Shown one piece after another: positions 18,411-32,000 of a DNA stretch of 64,000 nucleotides. Made by a program: the position numbers and the translations under genes. The notes beneath the pieces were generated by a model. That model worked only from the letters and a program-made list of their open reading frames with translations. It was not told the DNA's origin and made no database searches. Numbering within the stretch: the stretch's first letter is position 1; each line of letters opens with the position of its first letter. This DNA is from Hortaea werneckii (Eukaryota; Ascomycota; Dothideomycetes; Mycosphaerellales; Teratosphaeriaceae), in NCBI GenBank assembly GCA_037044905.1, contig JBAOKB010000074.1, forward strand, positions 496,001 to 560,000, in the 5' to 3' direction.

Positions 18411-21284
18411 GTCTAATCTAGAACTATTAGGACTAAGGGAATAGAAACTACTAAAATAGGATAGGAGAGCTAAGACCTTTTATAACTATCTAGTACGTCT
18501 TTAGAGCTTATATAAGGTAAGGTCTAGCCTAAAACCTACGCTCTTAGTCGATTACTACTAGGACGCTATATATAATATACTTCTAGTACGAGAACGAGCC
18601 TATATATAGCATTTCTAGGAAAAGGGATATATAACAAAAGGTAAGGATCCTAAAGCTTTCTTTATATAACTTAAAGATGTTTTTATAGATAGTAATAAAT
18701 AAGTAAAGGTACTTAAGTAGCTTACGAACCTTAGATATACTATAGGATAACTATAGTATAAATACTAGCTAGAATTCGACAGACTCCTACTTAGTACTAG
18801 TAGAGAGAGTTTCTTAGATACTATAAAGATTAGGTACTTATATAATACCTTTTTAAACCTCGCGAAGATATATATAGTATCCGTACTAAAGACTAATAAC
18901 TACTATTATTTCTTAGAAGAAGTAGAGCGTATTATAATAAATTTAGAGACGATAGACTAGTTTAAGGTAGCTTATAAGAAATAGGCTAAGAAATACTAGG
19001 ACTCCGCGATAAAAACGATAGTTATTACGCGAACCCTAGGTACGCCTACTATTACCTAGGTCGACACTAATAGAGATATAATTATAGCCCTAATTTAATC
19101 TATTAGGGAGCGAAACAAAAATTATAGAGCGCGTAATAAAAAGAACAAATAACGCGCGAAGTAGGTTAATAATATTAAGAGAGAATAGCGCTAAGAAAAT
19201 AAGCTCTATTTTTACTATAAAGGATCTAACTACTATATCCGCGAATGTCTATATACCCTAGTATTAAAGCCTACTACTATTAACGCGGTTATAGCTTAAC
19301 TTATACTAGAGACTAATAAAGAAAGTTTAGAGGTAGAAGACTAGTTAGAAAAAGAGTAACTCCTACTTGTAGTTAGGAGTTAGGAGTAGAGAAGAGGTTA
19401 GTAGAAAAATAAAGGGTAGTCTAGAATAAAATAAACGGGAACCTAGTATATACTAATATACTCCTAAATATAAATGTCCAAACTTCTACTCTTATTAACA
19501 AAGGCTACTAATACTATACTATAATTAATAGAGACCTAGTTAAAGGACTTAGACTTAATCTAATTAGCTAGGAGACTTAGGAAGTAAAAGGTATGTTAAA
19601 GGCTATATAAGGGTTATATATTAAAGGAGTAGTCGCTTTCTATATAGAAATTTTAGAGTTTTAATAAGAGGTATATATATATATTATATTAAACCTATCG
19701 TTCCCGATAATACTAGAGAACCTATAGAAAATATATAACAAAGTTAGGACTACGCTAGAAAAGCGCTAGTTCTATTATAGTAGAGCGAATAAATAGGTCT
19801 AAAAAGGGTATAACTACCGCGAATATAAGGACTCTAGAGACTTTTTAATAGTTGCTGTAGTAGTATTAAAAGATATTTAGAAGGCTCTTAAGAAGAAGGA
19901 GTACCCTATAATAGAAGCCCTTTAACAGAGCCTCCTATCTAAGGTACGAGACCTAACTCTACTATTTAATTATTAGGAAGCTAAGTAACTAGCTCCTTAT
20001 AGAGATAGAATTAATTATAAGATCGAAGTCTAAGAGAATCTAGATAGATCCCTACCTCCCCTATCCTAGGGCCTATTATATAATATATCTAAGGAGGAAC
20101 TACTAGTACTCTATAAGTCGTTAGATAAGCTTTTAGTAAATAGTTACATTTAGCTAGCAAAATTAGAGGCTACGTCTCTAGTACTTTTTATTAAGAAACT
20201 AGGTAGTAGATTAAGGTTCTATTATAATTTTTAAGCGTTAAACGCTATTATTAAGTATAATAGGTACCCCCTACCTTTTATTCTAGAAATCTTACGAAAC
20301 CTTATAGAGGCTAACTAGTTAACTAAGGTAAACATTATATTAGCCTTTTACTAGATCTAAATAGCTCTAGGGTACGAGTATAAAATAGCCTTTTAGACCC
20401 GATTTAGATCTTTTAAATAGTTAGTAATACTATTTAGTTTATTTAGGGCTCTAGTAACTTTTTAATAGTATATTAATACTTTATTTTAGGACTAGCTAGA
20501 TGTTTACACCTTAGTATATACCGACGACATAGTAATCTATTCCCGCGGGATACTAGAAGATTACTTCTAAAAGGTACGAACTATACTCTAAAAACTTTTT
20601 AATAGTAGCCTATATCTAGACCTCGCTAAGAGCAAGTTCGCGCGTAAGAAGATTAAATATCTTAGGTATATTGTCTATATAGATAGTAGTAGAGTAGGCC
20701 CTAATATAGAAAAGGTAGACGCTATATAAAATTAGAAAGGACCCGCTATTTAAAAGGAGGTTCGCTAATTCCTTAGGTTTATAAATTACTACTAGATGTT
20801 TATACCTAATTACTTAAAGATAGTAGTACCTCTTATAGCGTTAACTAGAAAGGGGACTCTATTCTCCTAGAGAAAAGATAAGGATTACGTATTCTAAAAG
20901 CTAAAAACTAAGTACTATAGCGCTCTAGTACTTTCTTATTAAAATCTAACTCTTCCGACCTTCTTAGAGATAGACTATAATAGATTTACCCTAGGCGGCG
21001 CTCTTATATAAAAAAAGGATAGAGTCTAACGATTAGTAGGCTTCTTCTTACAAAAATTAAATAAGGCCGAAATTAACTATAATATTTATAATAAGGAGAT
21101 ATTAACGATTATGTCTAGTATTAAGTTTTAGGTACCTAAGTTAAAAGTATATAGCCCCTTTACTATTTAAATAGATTATAAGAACCTAGAGTACTTTATA
21201 ACTAAGAGATACCTCTCTAAGAGATAGATTTAGTAGTATAAAATCTTATTAAACTACTAGTTCTTACTAGTATATTACTTAAGG
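18411..21284 (+). other. RIP-mutated middle section of the second-layer gypsy element
   Basis: Continuation of gag and pol from before the young insertion up to the insertion point of the 12.3 kb element. CA and TG are nearly absent. Contents are described under the two pseudogene entries. Confidence 0.7.
21280..21284. other. Target-site duplication TAAGG, left copy
   Basis: Identical to 33598-33602 across the 12.3 kb insertion. Confidence 0.85.
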
Positions 21285-21427
21285 TAATAGGAACTATAGG
21301 GTAGAACAAGGATAGTCCTCCTATTACTATAAGCTATAGAGAGACTATATACGACTATAGTTAGTACCTACTAACTATAGTTAGTACCTACTAGCTATAG
21401 TCTACCTCCTCCTATTATTCTATATTA
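21285..21427 (-). repeat. 3' LTR of the 12.3 kb element
   Basis: Runs from TAATAGGAACTATAGGG to TTCTATATTA. Differs from the partner LTR at three positions, all transitions. Contains two tandem copies of a ~20-base CTATAGTTAGTACCTACTA unit. Confidence 0.9.
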
Positions 21428-21441
21428 ACCTCCCCCCTCCC
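21428..21441 (-). other. Polypurine tract of the 12.3 kb element
   Basis: On the - strand GGGAGGGGGGAGGT sits directly against the 3' LTR, fixing the element's orientation and showing that the extra frame lies inside it. Confidence 0.75.
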
Positions 21442-21489
21442 GATTTTTAAAAGACTAGCTATCTATAGTTAGGTAGTTAGGTTAGTCTA

Positions 21490-24400
21490 CTATCGCTTAG
21501 TTTACCTATTTACTACCGTAGTTTATTCCTCGGATTTAGTATTAGCCTTATAGAATAGCCTAGTTGTCGTTTTGGTTACCCTAGCGGTTACGTCTTACTT
21601 AGTAGTTATAGTTTACTAGAGTAGTAAGGATAGGTCGCGTAGGTAGCCGCGCCTCTTAGCTAGCGTCCTAGGTAGCGGCGTAGACTAGCGTTTAGTTATA
21701 GTTAGGGGTAGGCTAGCGGCTATAGGGATGTTATAGTAAATAGCTATTAGGTCGTTAAGACAACCGCTAAGTATAGTAATAAGGGTAGCCTTATTATCTC
21801 TAGTAGCGTTATCTAGAGAGTTAAAGGTAGCCTAGAACTAACGTAGGTTACCTTTATACGCGATTACTATATAGTCTACTTTAGAGAACTAGCAGGCTAT
21901 CGAGGGATATATTACTAGTACTTTCTAGGCGCCTACTTTATTTAGGAACCTATTAAGTAGTTTTATAGTCTCTAGATCGATCGCGTAGTAGGTGCTAACT
22001 ATACGTAAGGCGTATAGGACGCCTTTATTATAGTTAGTAGGGAATCTATTAGTAATAAAGTTATAGTTACTACTTAGGAAATTATAGTAGACCTATAGCA
22101 AGTAGGTCGTTGTAAGTACTAAGAAGTTAGTAGGGAGACCTATTATTTAGAATACTATAATAGCGAACTACTTGTTATAGATAGCTATCGCCGACTTAAT
22201 TGTATTTAGGAGGTAGTTAGTAGAATAGAAGGATCTAGGGATAAGGGTCGTAGGCTTAGTTAGCTACGTTATAGGGGTTATTTTAGGGATATCGATATCT
22301 GCGAGTAGCTTAACTAGATTAGGGTCTAGTAGACGGCTAACTTTAGCTATCGTAAGGGGCTAGTACGTAAGCTAGTTACTATATCCTCGCGCGAGGTTAA
22401 GCGTAGACGCGCTAGTTACTATAGCTTACAATAACTAGCTACCTTTAAATTTATAGGTAGAGAGGGTTAATATCGCGCTAGCTACCTATAGAAAGACGTG
22501 GTTAGCCGCGTCCTATAGTATACCTAGAAGGTATATAGCTCTAGCGAACTATAATATAGTAAGGGAGTAACTATAAAATAGTAGGGCGATCTTATAAGGG
22601 ATAAAGGTTTACTAGTTAAACTTAAAGGTTACTATTTTACGCTACTCGTAGAGGATCGCGGTTTCTATAGCGCGTAAGAGGCCTTCTACGTTCCTTATTA
22701 TACTAGCTATCGCCTCTATACTACGTACTACCGCTATATAGGCCTAGGTCGATAGGACTATTTAGGCGTATATATTATTATAGGTAAAGGTAGTTATCTT
22801 CTCGTAGTCGCTATAGTTAATAGTATCTATTATTTGTTTATTAAGGATAGTAGTAACCTCTATTATAGTTTTATCCGTTAGACTAGGGGTATTACTAACT
22901 AGGCGGTTATATATAGTATAGATAGAGCTACTATAGAACCTAAGAGTAACGAGCGCGATCTCTATCTCGCGTTATAGGGTAAGTAACTATAGAAGTACTT
23001 TACTATATAGGTTAATAAGGATTAGTATTACTATAACGTCGACTATAGCGAGAAGGTTAGCTATAGCGCGTAGGTTAGCGTAGTAGAAAAGGTAACGCTT
23101 TATGTCCTTACTATCTAGTCGATTAGCTATTAGTCTAGCGTAATAGGTACTCTTATATCCTAATATAGGTCTACCTTAGAGCGTAAGGTAGAATTCGGCT
23201 AATATATATACTATAAGGATAGTTTTAACTATAGAGAGGCCGTTAACTATATAGTTTAGGCTATAGTTAGCTAACGCAAAGCCTTTAGCTAGAGATAACT
23301 AGGGTATAACTATAAGGTCGCGGTAGTCGAACTCTAACTTAGGAAGGTAGCTAGATAGGAAATAGTTAATAAGTGCCTTCTACTAGTCGTTTAACGTAAT
23401 CTATATAGTACTTTTGTCGTTGCCCTAGGTAAGGGCGACTAGAGTAGCGACGTTAGTTAGTAGGTATAGGTTATAGTACTAGATGTCCTATAGCTACTAC
23501 GCCTTCTCTATAGAGAGTCTACTATATAGGGTAATAGGTTTCGGTATAGACTTTAGTACTTATGTCTATACTAGGTTAGCTATCTTAGTAGTTACTAGTA
23601 TTAGCTATATATCTAGAGGAACTATTAAAATTAACCTCTTTAGCTTAGTTTAGTAGCTAGCCTAGTCTTTAGGTAAGCTAGTAATCTATAGTAACTATGT
23701 CGCTAGGTATATACTATATTTAATATAGCCGCCTATTAGGTTTAGCGTCGACTATAGGTAGCTATATAGGGCTAGTATATTATAAGGTATACTATATATA
23801 GAATACTTCCTTTTATCTCTAACTAAAGAGAGATATAGTACCTAGTAGTAGAGCGTTAGGGCTCGTTAGGTTATACTAACTACCTATTATAATATCGCTA
23901 CGATTCTATAGTTAGCTAGGTTATTAGTAGTACTAGTAGGGATGTCTATTAGGTAGCTAACTAGGGTCTTAAGTTTATTTAGGTCTTAGGTTACGTCGGG
24001 CCTCGCCTCTCTATAGCTCTAACTAGTTACTAGTTCGTAGGGTTCGCTAGTAAATAGGTCTAGTCTATTGTCGGCTAGCGTAGTAGAGAGTCCGCTCGTA
24101 AACCTCCTAAGCCTTTCTATATAGGCGGCATTCGAGGTAGTAGCTATAAATAGGGGCTAACTCTATATAGCGAGGTAGCTAGAACTAAAGGGTAGCGTAG
24201 ATTATTACTAGCTTCTAAACCTATAGCCAAGAGAGGAGGGTTATATAAAACTAGAAGTAAGTAGCTAGGTACTAGGGTTAGCGTAGCCCTAGGGGGTAGA
24301 AGTTTAAGTATAGGTTACTAGTAGTATTATTAGGTTCGCTAATTAGCGGGTCTCGGACGTCTACTACGTACTAGTTCCTAGTAGTACTAGTATACTCGCT

Positions 24401-26060
24401 ATTCGATAGGTAGGTAGTAGGTTATCTAGAGAAGGAAGCTTAAATACTTAAGTAGTACCGCTAGATCGGTAGTCTTCTAGTACGTCCTCTAGACTAGTCG
24501 TGTCGTCCTTCTAGTTGTCTACTATAGTAAAGGTAGAGTAATCTATATGTCTACTAGTAGAGTCCGCGAGCTTAATAATTATAGCGACCTAGTCTTCCCT
24601 CGAGACTTCCTAAAAACAAGGCGCGTCTAGTCTATAGTTGTCGAAGAGGTTATATAATCTAACTTAGCGGTTATACTTAGCTTAGGTAAGGTCGTTAAAG
24701 ACAATATAGAGAAGAGTACTAATATTAGGTAGGGTATCGACCTAGCCTAGGTCTAGTTTATAGGCGTAGTCTAGCTAGAGGCGGGACGCCTTCTAGTTTT
24801 TATACTTCTACTTAACTAGTAGTTAGTAGGCCTATTCCTTCTTAACTAAGGGGTTAGTAGACTTATTAATGTAGTTGGCGTTTATATTCTTTTTAGCGAT
24901 TAAGTATACCTACTTATAGACCTTAGTTAGATATAGTAGGCTTTTAGCCTTAAGTTAGATAGTAGTATCTATTATCTAGTAGTCGAAATCTTTCCCGTTA
25001 GAGGAAACTTAGTACTAGTTTTAGAAGAAGACGTACGCCTCGTAATAGCTAAGTTACTAGATAAAGTATTTAGGGTTATTATTAGGGTTAGTAGTAACTA
25101 TAGATTAGTAAGCTATCGTTAATATTACGATTCTAAATTAGGCGAACTAGTAGCGTTTATTGTTTAGTATAAATAGTATATCGTCCTCTTTTTTAGCTAC
25201 CTTTTTCTTTTACCTAGTTTAGCGCGGGGGGTTATCTATTCCCCTATCGCGCCCCTTAGCTCGCTTCTTTACTATAGTCGATAGCGAGGCTAGCGGTTTA
25301 GGTACTAGTCTATAGTAGAAGTTAGTATACGCGACGTCGGCGGCGTCTAAGGACTCGTATCCCGCGACAGACTACTCGATAAGTCTCTAGTAGTCGAGTA
25401 ATAGGGCGAAATCCTTATTATAGTTTAGCTAGGTAAGTACTAGTTATATAAAGGTTAGGGTAGTAGCTAGGTAGTAGCGCTTATAGTAAGCGTCTAAAGT
25501 AAATAAGTAGTCTTCTAAAGACGTAATATCGCTAACGCGGATTTCGCTATCGACTAGTATCTTTAGCTTAGGTAGCTACGAGGCATTATTATAGTTTTAG
25601 GCAATTTAGAAGATAACGTCCGCTTCTTTATTTCTACGCCGACTTAGTAGTTTACGCGGTTTATAGAAGTACTTAATTAGAAAGTTATAGAGATATAAGT
25701 AGATTTCAAAAGATATAAGTTAGCTACTAAAGTCGGCTCGATAGCTAGCTATAAAGGTAGTTTATATATATACCTAGAGGAGGAGGAAATATATAGCTAG
25801 GTACTACTAACTAGGGGATAGTATTTAAGTATACCCTCGAGTTTATAGATAGTCGTTATAGGTTTACGTTATAGAGTTATATAGGAAGGGTATTATATAA
25901 AAGTAATCTTTAGGCTATAGTAGTAAAAGATATAGCTAGTACTTAGCGGGGTTTATATACTATTATTATAGTATAACGTACGGCGTAGTATATATAGTCC
26001 CTACTATCCGCTATATAGTATTTATATAATAGGCTAGGGCTAGCGGTAACGTAGGCGGCG
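21490..26060 (-). pseudogene. RIP-killed giant accessory frame (~1,500 codons) downstream of pol
   Basis: One - strand frame (codons starting at coordinates divisible by 3) runs from just after the pol chromodomain to the polypurine tract. I translated 26,340-25,140 and 23,160-21,480 almost line by line, with checks between. In the verified blocks stops average ~1 per 20 codons, near the expected share of Gln and Trp, and all are TAG or TAA; sample blocks in the other two frames had 2-5. Visible pieces include a basic stretch (AKGRDRG...KKK near 25,230), a hydrophobic run DVIVILILINLY near 23,030, and SGCLNDLIAIYYNIP near 21,750. RIP has turned many Cys/His into Tyr and Met/Thr into Ile. I recognise no family. 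Ends are approximate; it could be two genes in one frame. Confidence 0.6.
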
Positions 26061-26089
26061 AGTTATTACTTAACTAGTTAAAGTCGCTA

Positions 26090-29000
26090 CTATAGGGTTA
26101 GCCTTACTCTATAGGTAGTCGTCTTTTAGGTAGCGTACGTTATAGTCTACGATTAAGTCTAGTACGTTAGCGAGGTCGTCTTTATTATACTACCTTAAGG
26201 AGTTAGTACTATAGCCCTTCTATTAAACTAGGTACTAGGTAACGTCGCGGCTATAGTAAGTAACTATATGTCTAGAGAGTAAGGTCTCTACTTTATACTC
26301 GCTAGAGTCGTTATCGTACGTAGTTATAGGGCTAGGTTCCCTACTAGCTATATAGTTATAGGGGTCTTCGCTATTAGGGTATAGTTCTAGTTAGCTAATA
26401 CTAACTATAGGGTAAATATAGGAGTTAGCTAGTAGGCCCTTAAGCTCGACTACTAAATAGCCGACCCGTCTTTTTACTATATAAGGGCCTATTCTCTAGT
26501 TTAAAAGCTTTAGGGGAAGGTAGGAGTATACCTTATAACTATACTAGAGTCGAAGGAATACTCGTTAGCCCTCTCGGAAGGTTATAGGTTTATACTTAAA
26601 GTTATAGTAGAGTTTTATCGCTAACTCTACAAATACTATAGACTCCTAAACATAGAACTAGTTATGTTTACGGAGGGTAGTAAACTCTCTAGAAGCTCGT
26701 TCTATAAGGTAGTCTATTACATCTAGGTTTATATAGAATCTATAGAGTAGGTCGTTTAGTAATAGCTTCGTTACCTAGTTAGTAGAGTTATTAAAGGTAC
26801 TTTAAAGGTAAGGTAGGGCTTCTATCTAGTTAGCATTAGGGTTAGTAGTAACGAAGTATTATAACCTAATCTCGACGGTTTAGTTAGTCTATTTAGATTA
26901 GCTATTAGTTTAGGGGTAGTACGCTATCGACGCTAGTAGTTTTGTACCTAAAGTTATAAAGATAGTTTTCTAGAAATCGGACATAAAGACTAGGCTATAG
27001 TTAGTTATTATAACTACTAAGAGCCCCTAGTTATAAAGTCGTAGGTATTAGAGGACTATAACTACCTATTAGTTAGTAGACTATACCTCTAACCCTAGAA
27101 TTAGGATAATTGCCTTTAAGAATTTATAGGTAAGCGATACTAGTACGTCGTAACTATTAGTAATAGGGAGTTTAATAATAAAATCTATAGTAACTATTAT
27201 AAAGGGAACCTACGCGGCTAATATAGAGTAAAGTTTACTATATAGAGTATAGCGCTTTATCTAGTTTACTATATAGTCCGGATAGTATATAATATAGATA
27301 TAGAGTTTCTTTACTATATTATAGATATAGATTAAGGCGGCTAGGCGGGCGGTAGTACGATAGTAGCCCTAGTAAAATTAGTAGTTATAAGCGAGGTAGA
27401 AGACCTTATAGGCTATAGTATCTAGTATATAGAGTCGGTAATAGCCGTCTCTTTTGTCTATATAGAAAAGTAGCCCGTCGTACTAGAAGAAGCGAAGACT
27501 AAGAGGGTTGTTCTATTTAGAGTTAGCGTCTAGTATTAGGGGAGTATAAAGTTAGGGGGCTAGAGGTAGACTAAAGACTAGTCGCCTATCGATAAAGGAC
27601 TATAACGCTAGCGTAGGTTCTAATAGTCCGTTCTCTATAGCGCGGTACTTAGCTTCGCGGTCTATTGCCTATTATATAGTCGACTAGTAGCTATCTTACT
27701 AGTATTCGGTTTTTAGTCGTACTTTAAAGTCGTTATCGAGCTAGACTAGCGTTACTAAGAACGTAAAAGCGTAGAGGGCGTCGACTTCCTAAAAGTCTCC
27801 TAGGAGGTCGTCGAGGGCACTCTTAGTTAGTATAGAGAAGGCTATCGTTCCTAGATAGCGGCTAATCTAGTTAGGGACAAGATAGTACTAACCGCTATAG
27901 TAAAACTACCTTATATTAAACTAAGATATATATAGTCTACCTTATATAAGCCGAAGGTTAGCCTTATCTATAGAGAAAGTTATTAATTTAACCTAGTTTA
28001 CTATAGCGAGGAGCGCGACGTAGTTAGTAAAAAGGTATAGCTACTTAGAGTTCGCTATAACTAAATAGCGGACCTTCTATAAAGACTATATAATATAAGC
28101 TATCTCGAGCTCTATAGGCTAGTAGTTCCTTTTAGCCTATAATAGACACTTGCTTAGGAAGAGGATTAGCTATATCTTAGTATATAGAAATAGCTAAGCC
28201 TTATTATTAACTAGGATAGGGTCGGGGTTACCCGCTATATAGTATAGGATAACTCTATATCCCTACTCCTTAAAGGCGTTAGCGTCGAGGTATAGTCGCT
28301 AGTTAGGATTATAGTATACTAAGAATGTTAGTTTAGCGAAAGCCGCCCAAAGATTATTGTATACTATATAGTCTAAGGGGTTATCTAGGACGTAGGTCCA
28401 TAGGGCGTATCTAGTCCTTTAGTTTCTAGCCTTTAGGGTATCCTTAAGTAGTTTAGTTTTCTTATCTTCGAAAGGGCTAGCAATCTAAGCGTAATATAGA
28501 ATTATATAGCGTAGATATCTAGTTAGTCTAATATAGTACTCTAGTTCCTAAAGGTTTATAGGAAACTAGAGGTCGAGGATTGCCTTAATTTTGTCGTTAT
28601 AGGTTACTAGTCTAAAACTATTAACCCTTTAACTAAGGAGGGTAACTATTAGGAATTCTATATAGGATTTCTTCGGGGATAGACTAACGTTATAGTTGTC
28701 TAGGCGCGTAAAAACCGCTTTTAGATAGTTAAGGTATTATAGTTAGCCCTTCGACTATATAATAATATCGTCGATATAGTAGCGGTAATACTTATAGTAG
28801 TCGCGCAAAAGCCTATCTAGCTAGTATTAAACGTACTAGATAGAGTTATAGTAGCCTATAATTGCGACGTTTAGGTACTCTTAGCCTTAGTATAAGTTAA
28901 TAGTAAACTTCTCTTAGTTGTCTAGGTAAACTCCCTATTAGTAGAAGAAACTAATAGCGTCGACTATAGTTATCTCTATAGCCCTACGTAACTATATTAG

Positions 29001-32000
29001 AATATCGCCCTAGTCGGGGACGGGGTACGAATCCTTAATTAAGATATAGTTAAGGCTATAGAGGTTAACTACTACTTAGGCCTTTTTATACTATTTACCC
29101 TTCTTATCCTATAACTAGTAGTAGACAACAAAGGCGAGAGTACTAAACCTAGTATACTTGCATAACTAATTAGCTTTTCCTTTAACGTAGAGGTTATTAA
29201 GGACTTTATTAATAAGTGCCTTCTTCTTATTGCTAGCGTAGAATAGGCGGGTCGACAACCTAGTATTGTCTTCCTAGTTATCTTAGAGAGGTAGACATAT
29301 ATATTTTAATTCTAGGATGTCGACTAGCTAGCCCTTATCTATAAATAGGTTTCTAAACTAATTTAATAGCTCTACATAGAGTAGTATAGTAGTATTATCG
29401 CTGTAGACTATAATACTATTAGGAAGCATAGTTTCTAAGGTAGACTATAGTTTTAGTATAAACTTATCCGCCTCGTCTTAAGTAAGTATAGTAAGCCTAT
29501 AGTTGTCTACTCCTAGTATATAGTAGCCCTCGTTATAGTTACTAGTTAGCTTGCCTAGCTTAGTCTATATATAGATAGTATATAGGGAGTTGCTATTATT
29601 ATAGACGTAGATATAGCTAGCTAAAGCATCGACTATATAGGCATAGGCGCTTAAGTCTACTATTGCTATACCTAGTTAACCGCGTAGCTAAAGGGTATAA
29701 GGAATAAACTCGTAGTTACTATAGTCTAGGAGAGAAGGAATACTACTAATAGAGATAGGTACTAGGCAAACTATATACGTAAGGATAACGACCTTCGTTA
29801 TAGCACGGACTATACGGGTTATAGTTAGTTAATAATAGATATAAACTAGAGCTCGTAGCGCCTAGCCTTCGAAGATATAACTAGTAAAGGTAGCAGATTA
29901 ACTAGGGATATCTATAAATACGCCCTCGGCTCCTAAGACGTCTATTTCTAGTAGGATTAGTAGCTTTAAACTATCGACTAGGTAGAGTTCGCAGTAGATA
30001 AGTATTATAGTCTACTTACTATAGACCTCTATAGGAATCTATAGTAGAAGGACTACGTACTAGTAGCTATTATAGGCGTCGGTTCCTAGTCTATAAACCG
30101 TTATAGGACGTAGTAGCATCTTTATTATAGTTTCTAGGGCACAAGATAGGAGCTAAGCGCGGTTAATAATTAATATTAAGTAGCCCATGTCGATATATAT
30201 CTAGTAGGAATCGCCGCCTAGCGCTAACCTAACTTCTATCTCTATAAACTACTAACCGCGGAACCTATAGCCTAGCTTCGCGGCTAGCGCTATAGTAGAC
30301 TATATAACTAGCGGAACCTTAATAGTAGAGGCTGGCGTAGTTTGCTAGACCTATTTCTAATACTTAGATACCTACCCTAGGCTATTATAATAAGCTAGGA
30401 GATGCTTATAGAGAGTATTACTACTACTAAATCGCTTAGAGTAGACTTTATAATAGAAAGGGAGGTCGTCTCTAGTTACTAGTTAGATACTAGCGACTAG
30501 AGTAGGTTTAGGGGACTTCTAAGCGGTAGCGTTTAGTATAAACGGTTTTAGTAGTACTACTCTTTCGAACTAACTATAGACCTCTAGGTAACCTATATCT
30601 ACCTTATTATTATCGTTAGCTAATAAGGGCGAGTTATTAGCCGAGCCTAAGGGGAAGTAGTCGCTTAAATTATAGTTATTGTCCTCTATAGGAGTAGTAT
30701 AGTTAGCGCCGCGGTAGTTATTATCGTACTATAGTCGCTAGCGTCTCTCTCTATCCTCCTAGTCCTTATTAGAAGTAGACCCTCTTAAGTTACCTTAGGT
30801 TATCGCTAGTTACTATAGCGGAACTACTATTAGAGTAGTTGGCTTCCTAGTATCTTTTAAGTAGTCGTCTTAACGAGTACAAGGTTAATCTTAGTTAGTA
30901 GGCTACTAGCGATAGTTAGTAGTATTGCGTCTACCGCCCCTAGTATTAGGGTAACTAGGCTTAAGATAGCGGTTACGACAATTAAAGTTATTACTATCTA
31001 TCCTATAGGGTTAGTACCTACGGTTAGTATAGAGGCTAAGCTAATTAGTATAGTAAGCTTCTAGGTTAGCGATAAACTCTTTAACTATAGTATACTAGTC
31101 TAGTTTTTAGATAACGTTCTAAAAGTAGAGGTCTATCTATCTATAGGCTATTACGAGCTAGGTAGTTATATTCTCGATACTAGCTTTAGCGGCGTAGTAG
31201 ACTATACTTAGAACGTATTAGGATAGGTATTTACTATTATAGAGGTTGTCGACTATAAAGGTTTCCTTTTCGATATTTTATTAAGTATTATTATTATTAG
31301 TTTTAAACTTCTAGCAGATAGCTATCTCCTAATAGTCGACCCTATAGCTACCTATTAGCTAGCTCTAGTCCCTCTTAGTAAGCTATTTAAGGTACTAGGT
31401 AGCCGTATACCCCCTTAGGTACTTTTAGAGGTTACTACAGACAACTATAGCCTCTCTAGAGTTAAGTTCATTTTTAAATACTTAAATAAACATAAGGGGA
31501 TGCCTATAATAGGTCTTCTAGTTCTTTTTAATAACATTGCCTAGAGGATATTTATCGAGAGGCAAGAGTTTATCGAAGAACCCGACGTCTTCTAGCCTAA
31601 ATCTAGTATTTAGCCTTCGAGAGTAGTAACTATTATCCTCGTCGTTATCTATAGTTATTAGGTAGTCTATACTACAAGGGTAGTAGCTACGAGGGGAAGG
31701 GGAAGTTCGCTATCTATTAGCTCGAAATACTAGAGAGATATAGTTATCGTTATTATTATTATTGTAGTCTAGTCGGTAGGAGCGACAACTAATAGGCAAT
31801 AGCTAACAGTCGTACTATAAGTTGTTATACTCTAGTAAGTTAGCTCGATAAAGGCGTTCTTACCTCTTAGAGTCTATATCTATAGCAATATATTATTAGC
31901 GTACCCTCTCCGCTACTTTATATACTACTTTAGTTGCTATAGAGGTTATAATAGTATTAAACTCTACCCTTAGTTAGGCGTATTAGGCTAGTATAAAGTC

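Larger units (their letters stand above)
11303..19400 (+). pseudogene. RIP-killed gag of the second-layer element, split by the young chromovirus
   Basis: Gag reading frame on the + strand in two pieces (11303-11607 and 18411-19400) separated by the young insertion. Reading TAG/TAA as former CAG/CAA/TGG, the frame continues for several hundred codons. It ends in a zinc knuckle near 19,200-19,250 written YFYYKGSNYYIREC, which would have been a C-X2-C-X4-H-X4-C knuckle before Cys and His codons were mutated. End points are approximate. Confidence 0.65.

Noticed and set aside
21490..26060. Calling the giant frame an env-like gene
   Set aside because: It is far longer than known env-like frames; no signal peptide or terminal membrane anchor could be identified, and one hydrophobic run is not enough.
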